Positions 9,093 to 17,223 of a stretch of 64,000 nt of DNA are shown in pieces. Numbering within the stretch: position 1 is the first letter of the stretch; every line of letters starts with the position of its first letter. The notes below the pieces were generated by a model that saw only the letters and a list, made by a program, of their open reading frames with translations, ran no database searches and was not told the origin of the DNA. The DNA comes from an uncultured Trichococcus sp. (lineage in GTDB: Bacteria > Bacillota > Bacilli > Lactobacillales > Aerococcaceae). The stretch covers positions 1 through 64,000 of the forward strand of contig NZ_OY764015.1 in assembly GCF_963667775.1 (NCBI RefSeq). The letters are read 5' to 3'. Made by a program: the position numbers and the translations under genes.

Positions 9093-9213
9093 TAGCTTCA
9101 CGGGTTAGCCCTTCGGAAATTAGACAAATCTGACCCATTGCGCTCTACGATGCTCATTCAGGGCCAGATTTCCTAAATTTCTTTCAGGGCTGAACGAACC
9201 CGTTCCGCTTTTC
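9093..9213. repeat. long imperfect palindrome, right part of the dispersed element (copy 1)
   Basis: 9095-9205 matches 25572-25682 with a single base difference. The sequence folds on itself: ACGGGTT and AGCCC near 9100-9111 pair with GGGCT and AACCCGT near 9187-9203, and GAGC-like arms meet in the middle. It sits directly 3' of the histidine kinase gene and may act as a transcript end. Confidence 0.8.
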
Positions 9214-9216
9214 TGC

Positions 9217-10641
9217 TTATTTGTTTTGTTGTGGCAGGATGATTGTGAAAGTTGTTCCTTTTGCGGAGGACATGACTTCGATGCGTCCGCCGTAAGTCTG
9301 CACGATCGATTGGACGATGGAGAGCCCGATGCCGTGCACGCCTTTGTTACCTTTGTAGAAGCGGTCGAAAATATGCGGCAGGTCTGCCTTGGAAATCGGT
9401 TCGCCATCATTGTGGATGGTGATCATGATCCGGTTGTCTATCTCCTTGCAGCCCAAACGGATGATGCCTTTTGCGTAACGCAGGGCGTTGGAGATGAGAT
9501 TCTGGAAGGCCCGTTCGAAATCCCGTTCATCATAATGGAACAGGACAGGATCCTTCTGGAAGTCGAACAGCACTTGCAGATTTTTTTGATTGCTGACGCT
9601 GGCGTAGCGTTCGGCGGTATAGGCCAATGTCTCGCGGAGGTCATTTGTACTGGTCAACCGGTCCGATGAACGGGTCTCCAGACGCGACAGATAGAGGATA
9701 TCCTCCACGAGCATCCCCAGTTTGTCGGTCTCATTTTTTATCGCGATGGCGCCTTTTTTGTCATCGATGATGCCGATTTCGATGCCTTCCGCGTTTGTCT
9801 TGATGATCTGCAACGGTGTCCGCAATTCATGGGAAGCGTTCTGGAAGAATGTGCGCTGATCGGCGTCGTACAGCTTGAGTTTTTTGGTGGTCTCGTTCAT
9901 GGTCGTCTTCAGTTCATGTAGTTCCAGGTCGACGAATTCCTCGTCGATCGTCTGATAGTTCCCTTCACCGATCTCTTTCGCGAACAAAGCCAGCGTCTGC
10001 AAAGGTTTCGTGATTCTTGAAACGAGCAGGTAGGTGATGGTGGCGATGGTCACCAGCCCAATCAGCATGATGATCAAAAGGATCTGATTCAGATTCTGCT
10101 CGAAAACGAACAGATCAGACATGTTCAGGAAGAATACCGCATAGGTCCCGTCCTCCTCGGCGTTGGGAGCGATGGAATAGTAGTAGAGATTATCCTCCAA
10201 TTCCAAATTCCCATCGGCTGTCAATGCCAGCGCGATGTCGGAACTTTCCAATCCGGAAACGAAATTCGTCAAGGAATCATCCTCACTGAATCCGGTGTCC
10301 TGGATCTGCGGGAACAGGATTTCGAAATCTTCGGAAATGATCGTCTTTTGGACGCTGGACGAGAAGGCCGTATGCGGTTCAGGATTTTTTTCCCGGGGTT
10401 CATCCACAAAAGCGGCATCCGATGAGGCGGGTTCCGGTTCCAATTTTTTGTCCTCATCGAAGGGACGCTCGATGTAATTTTGTCTCGCTTCGGCAAGCAA
10501 TGAGGCCGCTGTCGTTTCGATGTACTGGGTAAAGAAAAAATTGAACACCAGATAAATGAAGGCAAAGACGGCCGCCAACAACAAGGTGACGGTCGTCAGA
10601 AGCCGGATCTTCAAACTTTTTTTCGATGTCTTCATTTTCAT
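9217..10641 (-). CDS. sensor histidine kinase
   Basis: 474 residues if started at the ATG at 10639-10641, which overlaps the response regulator stop as ATGA and has AAGGAG 11 nt upstream. An upstream in-frame ATG at 10680 is less well placed. Order: membrane segment 1 (about 12-35), an extracytoplasmic sensor region rich in Asp/Glu (about 36-180), membrane segment 2 (about 182-205), HAMP, HisKA with phospho-acceptor His in NASHELRTP, then HATPase_c with NLISNALRYA, IFDRFYKG and GIGLSIVQSI. It should autophosphorylate and pass phosphate to the regulator encoded just upstream. The signal is unknown. Confidence 0.93.
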   Translation of the reverse strand: MKMKTSKKSLKIRLLTTVTLLLAAVFAFIYLVFNFFFTQYIETTAASLLAEARQNYIERPFDEDKKLEPEPASSDAAFVDEPREKNPEPHTAFSSSVQKTIISEDFEILFPQIQDTGFSEDDSLTNFVSGLESSDIALALTADGNLELEDNLYYYSIAPNAEEDGTYAVFFLNMSDLFVFEQNLNQILLIIMLIGLVTIATITYLLVSRITKPLQTLALFAKEIGEGNYQTIDEEFVDLELHELKTTMNETTKKLKLYDADQRTFFQNASHELRTPLQIIKTNAEGIEIGIIDDKKGAIAIKNETDKLGMLVEDILYLSRLETRSSDRLTSTNDLRETLAYTAERYASVSNQKNLQVLFDFQKDPVLFHYDERDFERAFQNLISNALRYAKGIIRLGCKEIDNRIMITIHNDGEPISKADLPHIFDRFYKGNKGVHGIGLSIVQSIVQTYGGRIEVMSSAKGTTFTIILPQQNK

Positions 10642-11339
10642 CCCGCAGACGACTCCTTCACGGTGAAGCCGAATCCCCAAACGGTCTCGATCTCGACTGT
10701 GGAACCGGCCAGTTTTTTGCGCAAGCGCCTGACAGTATCATCGCAGGCGCGCGTCTCGATGTCCTTGCCGTAGCCCCAGATCGAGTCCAAAAGCTCGTCC
10801 CTGGAAACGGCACGGTTTTTGTTTTCGATTAGATAAACGAATACATTGTACTCATTTGGTGTCAGGTTGAGGGAAGTACCATTCTGTTTGACGGACATGG
10901 CGGCCAGATCGATTTCGATATCGCCGATCCGCAGCGTAGTGTCTTCCTGATGGACCGGCAGGCGTTCCTGATCCATCTTGATGCGGCGCAGCATCGCTTT
11001 CACGCGCATATTCAGGGCGATGGCACTGAATGGCTTTGTGAAATAATCATCACTGCCCAAGTTGATGCCTGTCGCGTAATCCATGTCGCTGTCTTTTGCG
11101 GTCAGGATGATGATCGGAACCGAACTGATGTCGCGTATTTTTTTGGTGATCTCGAAGCCGCTCGATCCGGGCATCATCACATCGAGGATGACCAAGTCCG
11201 GCTGTTTATTCAGGAAAGCATCGTAGAGCAGATCGCCGTTCGGAAAGTCGGAGACCACATAGCCCTCGCTCTCCAGAAAGGTCTTCACCGTCAAACGGAT
11301 GCCCTCTTCATCTTCTGCGATATATATTTGTTCATTCAT
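10638..11339 (-). CDS. OmpR/PhoB-family response regulator
   Basis: 233 residues starting at the ATG at 11339. The longer open frame to 11384 lacks family similarity before MNEQIYIAEDEEG. The receiver domain (1-120) has the acidic pair DE, phospho-acceptor Asp in LVILDVMMP, a Thr in ILTAKDSD and Lys in YFTKPFS. A winged-helix DNA-binding domain follows (about 135-228, LTPNEYNVFVYLI, DDTVRRLRKKL, VWGFGFTV). The gene overlaps the kinase by 4 bp (ATGA), so the pair is translationally coupled. Targets are unknown; the VTC operon is the nearest downstream candidate on this strand. Confidence 0.94.
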   Translation of the reverse strand: MNEQIYIAEDEEGIRLTVKTFLESEGYVVSDFPNGDLLYDAFLNKQPDLVILDVMMPGSSGFEITKKIRDISSVPIIILTAKDSDMDYATGINLGSDDYFTKPFSAIALNMRVKAMLRRIKMDQERLPVHQEDTTLRIGDIEIDLAAMSVKQNGTSLNLTPNEYNVFVYLIENKNRAVSRDELLDSIWGYGKDIETRACDDTVRRLRKKLAGSTVEIETVWGFGFTVKESSAG

Positions 11340-11554
11340 AATTTGTTCCACCCCATTCTTATATCCAGTATAACCGATTTTCATTGCGAAGATTACGAAA
11401 AACTACGGTAATTCTGCAGCAATTGGGTCTGGCAAACACTAATTTTTCTCTCCGCTTAAAATAGATGGCACATCGCTGCGACAAACTGGTAAAATAGCGT
11501 ATAGTCCTTCGAGAAGTCGGGCTGTGAATTTTTGATTTTTGGAGGAATAAACAA

Positions 11555-12055
11555 ATGACCCTTACACATAGAAACGCAACTTTAGACGATGTGGAAGATA
11601 TCGTCGCCATCTACAACCAGACGATCTCCAGCCGGATGGTGACGGCTGACCTTGAACCGGTGACCGTCAAACAAAAAATGGGCTGGTTCCTGGACCATTC
11701 GCCCAGCTACAGACCAATCTGGGTTTTTGAAGAGGATGGAAAAATCTGTGCTTGGGTGAGCTTTCAGCCTTTCCATGAGCGCGCCGCCTACGATAAGACG
11801 GCAGAATTGAGTATCTATATCCATGAAGACTACCGCGGCAAAAAAATGGGTACGCAGATCATGGAAGCAGTATTGGCTGCCTGCGACGAACTGGATATCA
11901 CGAATCTGGTCTGCCTCATCTTCGGACACAATGCACCAAGCATCGGGCTGATGAAAAAATTCGGTTTCGAACAATGGGGATATTTACCGAGGGTAGCCGA
12001 GCTCGACGGCATCGAGCGCGATCTCGTCTACATGGGCAAAAGAGTGCGCGACTGA
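11555..12055 (+). CDS. GNAT N-acetyltransferase (phosphinothricin acetyltransferase-like)
   Basis: 166 residues with a clear GGAGG before the ATG. The acetyl-CoA loop is RGKKMGTQIM after the strand ELSIYIHEDY. An NxxS-type motif (GHNAPSIGLMKKFGFE) and the C-terminal LDGIERDLVYMGKR match the PAT/YncA branch of GNAT enzymes. Family members acetylate phosphinothricin, methionine sulfoximine or methionine sulfone. The actual substrate cannot be read from the sequence. The gene is monocistronic and divergent from the response regulator. Confidence 0.88.
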   Translation: MTLTHRNATLDDVEDIVAIYNQTISSRMVTADLEPVTVKQKMGWFLDHSPSYRPIWVFEEDGKICAWVSFQPFHERAAYDKTAELSIYIHEDYRGKKMGTQIMEAVLAACDELDITNLVCLIFGHNAPSIGLMKKFGFEQWGYLPRVAELDGIERDLVYMGKRVRD

Positions 12056-12061
12056 CTCTCG

Positions 12062-12104
12062 AAACGGCAGCATAGGGATTGAAGTACTTTTGCTGTTTCC
12101 GTTT
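12062..12104 (+). terminator. probable terminator after the GNAT gene
   Basis: AAACGGCAGCA pairs with TGCTG(TTT)CCGTTT, a stem with a 3-nt bulge followed by a short T-rich stretch. Moderate quality only. Confidence 0.4.
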
Positions 12105-12203
12105 TACAGGTGCAGAAACAGGCTTCAGTTATCTAGCGTAAGCGACTATATTGAGAGGTGCTTATGATAAGCCTGTTGATATATTGTTAACATTGCGTTA
12201 TTT

Positions 12204-12233
12204 TTATTGTAATCTCCATCCTTTTAGTATAAT
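12204..12233 (+). promoter_or_regulatory. promoter for the DMT transporter gene
   Basis: TTATTG (12204-12209) and a perfect TATAAT (12228-12233) with an 18-bp spacer lie about 45 bp before the start codon. Confidence 0.5.
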
Positions 12234-12278
12234 TAGTAAGTTAGTTTTTGAAATTATTTTATAAAGGATGGATGGAGC

Positions 12279-13172
12279 ATGTGGTTTTTGTTTGCGATAG
12301 TTTCCGTTTTGGCCTGGGGCACAGCGGATTTGTTTTATAAAAAAGGGAGCGATCCGAAGGACAAATACAGTTATCTGAAGATCGTCATCATGGTCGGTGC
12401 GGTCATGGGGATCCATGCGGTCTACGTCATGCTGACTTCGGGAGTGGTCTATGATCCGAGTAACATGATCACCTATCTGCCGGTATCGGCGCTGTACATT
12501 TTATCGATGGCGGTCGGCTACGCCGGTCTGCGGTTTCTGGAACTGTCGATCTCTTCACCTGTACAGAACTCGTCCGGGGCGATATCCGGTTTGTTGACTT
12601 TTATTTTCCTGGGGCAATCCATGACGGGGATCCAGTTTTTTGCGGTAGGACTGATCACGGTCGGCGTCATCCTGCTGTCGGTTTTTGAGCAACGATTTGC
12701 CGAGGCGGAACGGAAAGAGAATAAAGAAATGGTGGACCGCAAATATAAATACGGTGCGATCGCTTTACTGTTTCCATTGGGATATGCATTGATCGATTCA
12801 CTTGGGACGTTCGCGGATGCTTGGGTATTCGACAGAGGGATGGATGAAATGCAAGCGAACATCTCCTATGAATTGACCTGGCTGATCGTTGCCGTTCTGG
12901 CCTGGGTTTACCTTGTCTGGATCAAGAAGGAGACGTTCGCCCTGCGCGATCAGAAAGACCGCGGTTTGGCAGCCATCTTTGAAACGTTGGGGCAGTTTTT
13001 CTATGTGTTTGCGATCAGCGCGAACGCAGTCATCGTTGCGCCGCTGATTTCTTCCTATAGTATGGTATCCGTCATCCTTTCGCGCATCTTCCTGAAGGAA
13101 AAGCTGACCGCAAAACAATACGCGGTCATCGCGATGATCATGGTAGGGATCTTTATCTTGGGATTTGAATAA
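12279..13172 (+). CDS. DMT/EamA-family transporter
   Basis: 297 residues, almost entirely hydrophobic, with about ten membrane segments in two five-helix halves typical of the drug/metabolite transporter superfamily (for example MWFLFAIVSVLAWGTADLFY at the start and YAVIAMIMVGIFILGFE at the end). A hydrophilic loop (about 135-165, QRFAEAERKENKEM) separates the halves. The substrate is unknown. GGATGG precedes the ATG, a promoter lies at 12204-12233 and a terminator follows. Monocistronic. Confidence 0.88.
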   Translation: MWFLFAIVSVLAWGTADLFYKKGSDPKDKYSYLKIVIMVGAVMGIHAVYVMLTSGVVYDPSNMITYLPVSALYILSMAVGYAGLRFLELSISSPVQNSSGAISGLLTFIFLGQSMTGIQFFAVGLITVGVILLSVFEQRFAEAERKENKEMVDRKYKYGAIALLFPLGYALIDSLGTFADAWVFDRGMDEMQANISYELTWLIVAVLAWVYLVWIKKETFALRDQKDRGLAAIFETLGQFFYVFAISANAVIVAPLISSYSMVSVILSRIFLKEKLTAKQYAVIAMIMVGIFILGFE

Positions 13173-13185
13173 GGTTTATGCAAAA

Positions 13186-13208
13186 AAGCGGCCGGTTGGT
13201 CGCTTTTT
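13186..13208 (+). terminator. intrinsic terminator after the DMT gene
   Basis: An AAAAAAGCG...CGCTTTTTT hairpin with a T-run lies 13 bp after the stop codon. Confidence 0.7.
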
Positions 13209-13340
13209 TGCGTGGTGGCGGGATGTCTTAGGACGCGCGGGGAACCAAGGGGGCGCTCAAAACATTCTTTCTTTTTGTGGATTCTGCCGAAATAAGCGAT
13301 AATAACAGTGAAGGAAAGAACGCGAAGGAAGGGAACGCAT

Positions 13341-14249
13341 ATGGAATCGCCGCAACAATCAGAAAAAGGGAAGGAACTGTTCGGGCTCAGTCTGGCTGGA
13401 GGCGGTCTGAAGTCCTTTGCGCAGCTTGCCGTCCTTCATGATCTGGAGAAGCATCATGTAAAAATCGATGCCGTAGCCGGCACTTCGATGGGCGCGGTCA
13501 TAGCGGCTTTGGTCGCCTGCGGATTGACTGCATCCGAAATCGAGGAAACATTGCTGGATGCGGAAAGAGAATTTGCCGATCGTGGTGTCTTCAGCAGGCC
13601 CGCCTATCTGCTCTTTCAGCATGTTCGCGAACACAATAACGGTTTTGTTGAATTGCAGAATCTCCAGCAGATGGCCTGTCAATTATTCGAAAAAATAGGC
13701 TGTCGGATGCTCTCCGATTGCCGTTTGCCTGTCGCGATCACGACTGTCGATATCCATAAAAGTGAATTGATTGTTTTCACCAATGAACCCGATTTTTTCA
13801 CAAGTCCGACGGGAGATTGGCTCATCTATCCACATGATATCGAATTGGGCATTGCCGTGGCGGCGTCCTGCGCGTTCCCGATGATTTTCTCCACTGCAAC
13901 CTTAGACGGTAGACAGTTAGTCGATGGTGGAGTGATGATGAATTTGCCTATCCCTCTTTTTGATCGTTCACGTTTCAGTGTGCTCATGTCTGTGTCGATG
14001 ATTTATGATGCGGTTGACCGTCAATTGGGGTCACCTTTTAATGTTGCGATCCAAAGTTTGGATATCCTGATCCGGCAGATGGATCGTCAATTGACGAAAC
14101 AGGCGGATATCCAAGTCAACTTCCCGATTGAACCACAGCTTGTCTTCAAAGTGGGTGCCGGTCAGGAAGTCATTGCAATCGCCAAAGAGATGCTTCAGAA
14201 TAATCCAATCGACTACGCTCTGCTGGAAAAGCGTCGACAACAGAGGTGA
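13341..14249 (+). CDS. patatin-like phospholipase family protein
   Basis: 302 residues from the ATG at 13341, which follows AAGGAAGGGA. The open frame starts 33 bp earlier, but that extension has no family similarity. Catalytic features: oxyanion-hole loop AGGGLKS near residue 21, nucleophile Ser in the GTSMGA elbow, and the catalytic Asp in DGGVMMNLP. Patatin enzymes are cytosolic Ser-Asp dyad lipid acyl hydrolases. The natural substrate is unknown. It is followed by a cluster of CTCCGG hairpins and a shared terminator. Confidence 0.9.
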   Translation: MESPQQSEKGKELFGLSLAGGGLKSFAQLAVLHDLEKHHVKIDAVAGTSMGAVIAALVACGLTASEIEETLLDAEREFADRGVFSRPAYLLFQHVREHNNGFVELQNLQQMACQLFEKIGCRMLSDCRLPVAITTVDIHKSELIVFTNEPDFFTSPTGDWLIYPHDIELGIAVAASCAFPMIFSTATLDGRQLVDGGVMMNLPIPLFDRSRFSVLMSVSMIYDAVDRQLGSPFNVAIQSLDILIRQMDRQLTKQADIQVNFPIEPQLVFKVGAGQEVIAIAKEMLQNNPIDYALLEKRRQQR

Positions 14250-14285
14250 AGTCGAATGCAGATGTGAGGCGCAGCCAGCCGGGAG

Positions 14286-14432
14286 GAAGAGGAGAACCGC
14301 AACTCCGTCGGGATAGCTCTTACAGGAGTTCAGGATAGTGAGAACTCCTGAACTCCGGTGAACAACGTCTCATCGGAGAACACGGATGAAAAACCAGCCT
14401 GACCTCCGGCGAACAGCGTCTCACCGGAGGTC
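14286..14432. repeat. cluster of CTCCGG...CCGGAG hairpins (cluster A)
   Basis: Two clear palindromic units are present: 14353-14378 (CTCCGGTGA...CATCGGAG) and 14401-14432 (GACCTCCGGCGA...CCGGAGGTC). A looser AACTCC...GGAGTT pair lies at about 14301-14330. Related units occur at 31004-31133 and 38833-38960. The 255-bp gap 14250-14504 contains no gene. Confidence 0.7.
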
Positions 14433-14454
14433 AGCCTTGCAGCTGACGCTGCAA

Positions 14455-14495
14455 TAAAAAAACCGCACAATCATCAGCTGATTGTGCGGTTTTGC
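14455..14495. terminator. bidirectional terminator between patatin and MetE-like genes
   Basis: A perfect 13-bp stem (14461-14473 with 14479-14491) has a 5-nt loop. An A-run lies on the left and TTTT on the right. It serves the convergent genes on both strands, most strongly the minus-strand MetE-like gene. Confidence 0.85.
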
Positions 14496-14504
14496 ATATA
14501 ATGC

Positions 14505-15605
14505 TTAGTCTTCCGGCCAAACTTCTTTGGTGATTTCCACAACGTGGCGCACTTTAGCCCATTGTTCTTCTTCCGACAGCAAGTTGCCTTCTTCAGTGGA
14601 GGCGAATCCGCATTGCGTGCTCAATGCCAATTGATCCAAAGGCACATATTTGCTTGCTTCCTTGATGCGGGCTTTGATTTCTTCTTTGTCCTCGAGCTCC
14701 GCTGTTTTTGAAGTAACCAGGCCCAATACGATGCGGCCTTTGCCTTTGAAGTAGGCAAGTGGCTCAAAACCGCCGGAACGATCGGTATCATACTCCAGGA
14801 AGTAACCGTCAAAACTTGTTTGTCCGAACAGTTCTTCCGCGATCGGATCATAAGCACCTTCCAATGAGTGGTGGGATTTGTAGTTACCGCGGCAGACATG
14901 CGTCGTCAAAACAAGGTCGGCCGGTTTCGCTTCGATGATGGCTTGAACGTTCTCAGCGGCAACGCGTTTGGAAGCTTTGTATTCTTCCGTATCATCCGCG
15001 AAGTTGCAAAGGAAGCCCCAGTGCACATCGTCCAATTGCAGGTAACGGCAGCCCAGATCGTAGAAAGCTTGGACAGCATCGATGTAAGCTTGCTGCACGT
15101 CCGCCTGGTACGCTTCGACGGAAGGGTAGATTTCTTCGTTGCGGTAGCCCGGATAAAAGACTTCGTTCGGGCTGGGGATCGTGAACTTCGCCACGCCTTG
15201 GTCACCGACGATTTCGTTCAATGATTTGAAAGCAGCCAGGAAAGGGTGATCCGGGTTGAAGGAGATTTTGCCGACGTTGCGGAAAGCGTACTTGCGGACT
15301 TCCACATCCCCGAAATCATAGCCGTGTTCCGGCACATAACCTTCAAATCCGTTCAGGTTTTCGATGAAATCGATATGCCACCATGAGCGGCGGAATTCGC
15401 CATCAGTGAACCCTCTCAATCCGTTTTCCTTTTGGTCTTTGACCAGTTTTGTGATTTCTTCCGTTTCAACTTTGTCCAAAGCGGCTGCATCGATTTCGCC
15501 TGCTGCAAATTTCAAGCGCGCTTCTTTCAAAGGTTCCGTACGCAAAAAGCTCCCTACGTGGTCGGCTCTGAAAGGTAAAGTTGTTGTTTTTTCTACTGTT
15601 GTCAT
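14505..15605 (-). CDS. MetE-like B12-independent methionine synthase family protein (YxjG/YxjH type)
   Basis: 366 residues from the ATG at 15603-15605 (MTTVEKTTTLPFRADHVGSF), with GAAAGAAGGAAAA upstream. The open frame extends further into the T-box leader, which is not coding. It corresponds to the C-terminal catalytic half of MetE. Expected zinc ligands are visible in THVCRGNY (His, Cys), a Glu in FLEYDTD and Cys in LSTQCGF. This short family transfers a methyl group to homocysteine or a related thiol and is usually linked to methionine supply. A Met-type T-box leader in front of it supports that role. Confidence 0.88.
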   Translation of the reverse strand: MTTVEKTTTLPFRADHVGSFLRTEPLKEARLKFAAGEIDAAALDKVETEEITKLVKDQKENGLRGFTDGEFRRSWWHIDFIENLNGFEGYVPEHGYDFGDVEVRKYAFRNVGKISFNPDHPFLAAFKSLNEIVGDQGVAKFTIPSPNEVFYPGYRNEEIYPSVEAYQADVQQAYIDAVQAFYDLGCRYLQLDDVHWGFLCNFADDTEEYKASKRVAAENVQAIIEAKPADLVLTTHVCRGNYKSHHSLEGAYDPIAEELFGQTSFDGYFLEYDTDRSGGFEPLAYFKGKGRIVLGLVTSKTAELEDKEEIKARIKEASKYVPLDQLALSTQCGFASTEEGNLLSEEEQWAKVRHVVEITKEVWPED

Positions 15606-15966
15606 GTTATTTTCCTTCTTTCCATTATTATTATTATTTTTTATCAAACAATATAATGCAGTAAAAAAAATACGCCCCTGCACATTTCTGTGCAAGGACG
15701 TATGATTGCTCATCGTGATACCACCTTGGTTCGGGGTACGCTCGCGCATGCCCCCTCAGTCAGTACGCAAGACGATCGATAGTCTTGTTATACTGCGGCA
15801 TTATAACGTATGCGGACGTGGCTCGCTGAGGCCGGATGGCGTTCGCAAACCAATCACTCTAAGACCATTTTCGGGATGACTTTCCTGTCCTCTTCTCAGC
15901 TGCCGAGGTTCTCTGTGCATTTCCGTTATCCGTACTCTTCTTTTCACCGTGAGGTTGTTTGAATTT
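15606..15966 (-). promoter_or_regulatory. T-box leader, probably methionine (tRNA-Met) specific
   Basis: Read on the minus strand, the conserved T-box (ACCAAGGTGGTATCACG, 15714-15730) precedes an intrinsic terminator. The terminator stem is 15671-15684 with 15689-15702 and is followed by a run of T. Further 5', AGAGAACC and a GCTG-type motif fit Stem I. A plausible specifier ATG sits at 15866-15868 within GAAAATGG. Uncharged tRNA would stabilise the antiterminator and allow transcription of the MetE-like gene. The specifier assignment is inference from position and the downstream gene. Confidence 0.85.
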
Positions 15967-15972
15967 AAATAC

Positions 15973-16001
15973 ATAATAACAATACGATTAGTAAGTGTCA
16001 A
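15973..16001 (-). promoter_or_regulatory. promoter of the T-box transcript
   Basis: On the minus strand, perfect TTGACA (15996-16001) and TATTAT (15973-15978) are separated by 17 bp, placing the transcript start near 15966. Confidence 0.85.
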
Positions 16002-16020
16002 ATGTTTTCTCATGATAAAT

Positions 16021-16992
16021 TCATTTTTTTGTTTTTATTTCCGCAGCGTACTCTTCGTAGAAGTCTTTTTTCGTCTGGATGAAGCGTCTGAAGTCGTTCA
16101 GCAACTGGAACAGGATGGCGCGGTTTTCGAACTCCGCACGGGTGGCCGGTAACTCGCTTTCACGGAACGCTTGCAGCAAAGAGTCGATGTCCTCCATCAG
16201 ATAGATTCCTGTGTTCTGCTCATGCAGTTGGGCTGCCGTCAGAAAGAACAGCCCGGCCAAAATCTTGTTTTCGCTTGTCGGCAGCCTACACAAGCCGAGA
16301 TTAGTGGCCATATATTTCAGGATGGTGACTTGCTCGCTGCGCATATCAAAATAGCGGATATTATAGGTCGATTGGTCCAGCAACTGATTGTCGAATTCCG
16401 CGTAGACGACCTGTCTGTATTTTTCCAATTGATCATCCAATTCGTTCAACAAACGGTCTTGATTGTGATCCTCTCCCTCGCGAAGGGCGATACTGAAACT
16501 GTGCAGCACTTCCTTCATCTGCGTCTCAACTTGTTCGCGAAGCAAGATGATCTGGCTCGCTTTGGATGGCATATAGAGATTGAACAAAATAGCCACGCCG
16601 GCGCCGATCACCATCAAGGCGAATTCATTCAGCAACCAAGGCAGACTGGTGTCCTGTTCCAACAGCAGATGCGTCACGAGCACCGAACAGGGCGCAATGC
16701 CCGATTGGAGATTGAAACGGTAGGCCACCGGTACATAGAACAGCAGATAGACTCCGAACACGATGATGTTGAATCCAAAAATCCGGAACAGCACCGTCGC
16801 AATCGTCAACGCAAGTACGGTGGATGCAACCCGCTGCAGCGCCGTCAGGACCGAGGATTTCTTTGTGTCCAGCACGCTTAGGATTGCGATGATTCCGGCT
16901 GAAACGGCATAATTCAAATCAAAAAATTGCGCAATCAAAATGGCTATAACGGTTGCAAAAGCGATTTTGATGGTGCGGTGGCTCAAGCTCAT
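16021..16992 (-). CDS. aromatic acid exporter / FUSC-family membrane protein (DUF939-like)
   Basis: 323 residues. The ATG at 16990-16992 has AGGAG at 8 nt; the ATG two codons earlier would be too close to it. The N-terminal half has about five to six membrane segments (RTIKIAFATVIAILIAQFF, SAGIIAILSVLDTKKS and others) of the ArAE_1 type. The C-terminal half (about 150-323) is a cytosolic helical domain rich in charged residues. Family members resemble p-hydroxybenzoate exporters, but the substrate is not known. Monocistronic. Confidence 0.85.
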   Translation of the reverse strand: MSLSHRTIKIAFATVIAILIAQFFDLNYAVSAGIIAILSVLDTKKSSVLTALQRVASTVLALTIATVLFRIFGFNIIVFGVYLLFYVPVAYRFNLQSGIAPCSVLVTHLLLEQDTSLPWLLNEFALMVIGAGVAILFNLYMPSKASQIILLREQVETQMKEVLHSFSIALREGEDHNQDRLLNELDDQLEKYRQVVYAEFDNQLLDQSTYNIRYFDMRSEQVTILKYMATNLGLCRLPTSENKILAGLFFLTAAQLHEQNTGIYLMEDIDSLLQAFRESELPATRAEFENRAILFQLLNDFRRFIQTKKDFYEEYAAEIKTKK

Positions 16993-17223
16993 GGGCATCT
17001 CTCCTTTTTTTCTAGCATAGTGGATTTTTCTGCTTTTGACCAGTGTTTTCGGATACAGTAAGAGCGAGTCTTTTTCGAGCTGGAAGTGGATTTTCTAATC
17101 AAAAAATACTATATCTCGTTTTGCTGGCATGGTATGATACTAGATGTTGTTCCGCGAACCAGCGGATCGGGAATTACATAAAAATACGGAAATAATCAGA
17201 TAACACCAAAGGAAGGGATATGA

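Noticed and set aside
10642-10680. Upstream start for the histidine kinase
   Set aside because: The ATG at 10641 overlaps the regulator stop as ATGA and has AAGGAG at a good distance. The upstream ATG has neither.
15606-15749. N-terminal extension of the MetE-like protein
   Set aside because: This stretch is the T-box and terminator of the leader RNA, and the extension has no similarity to the family.
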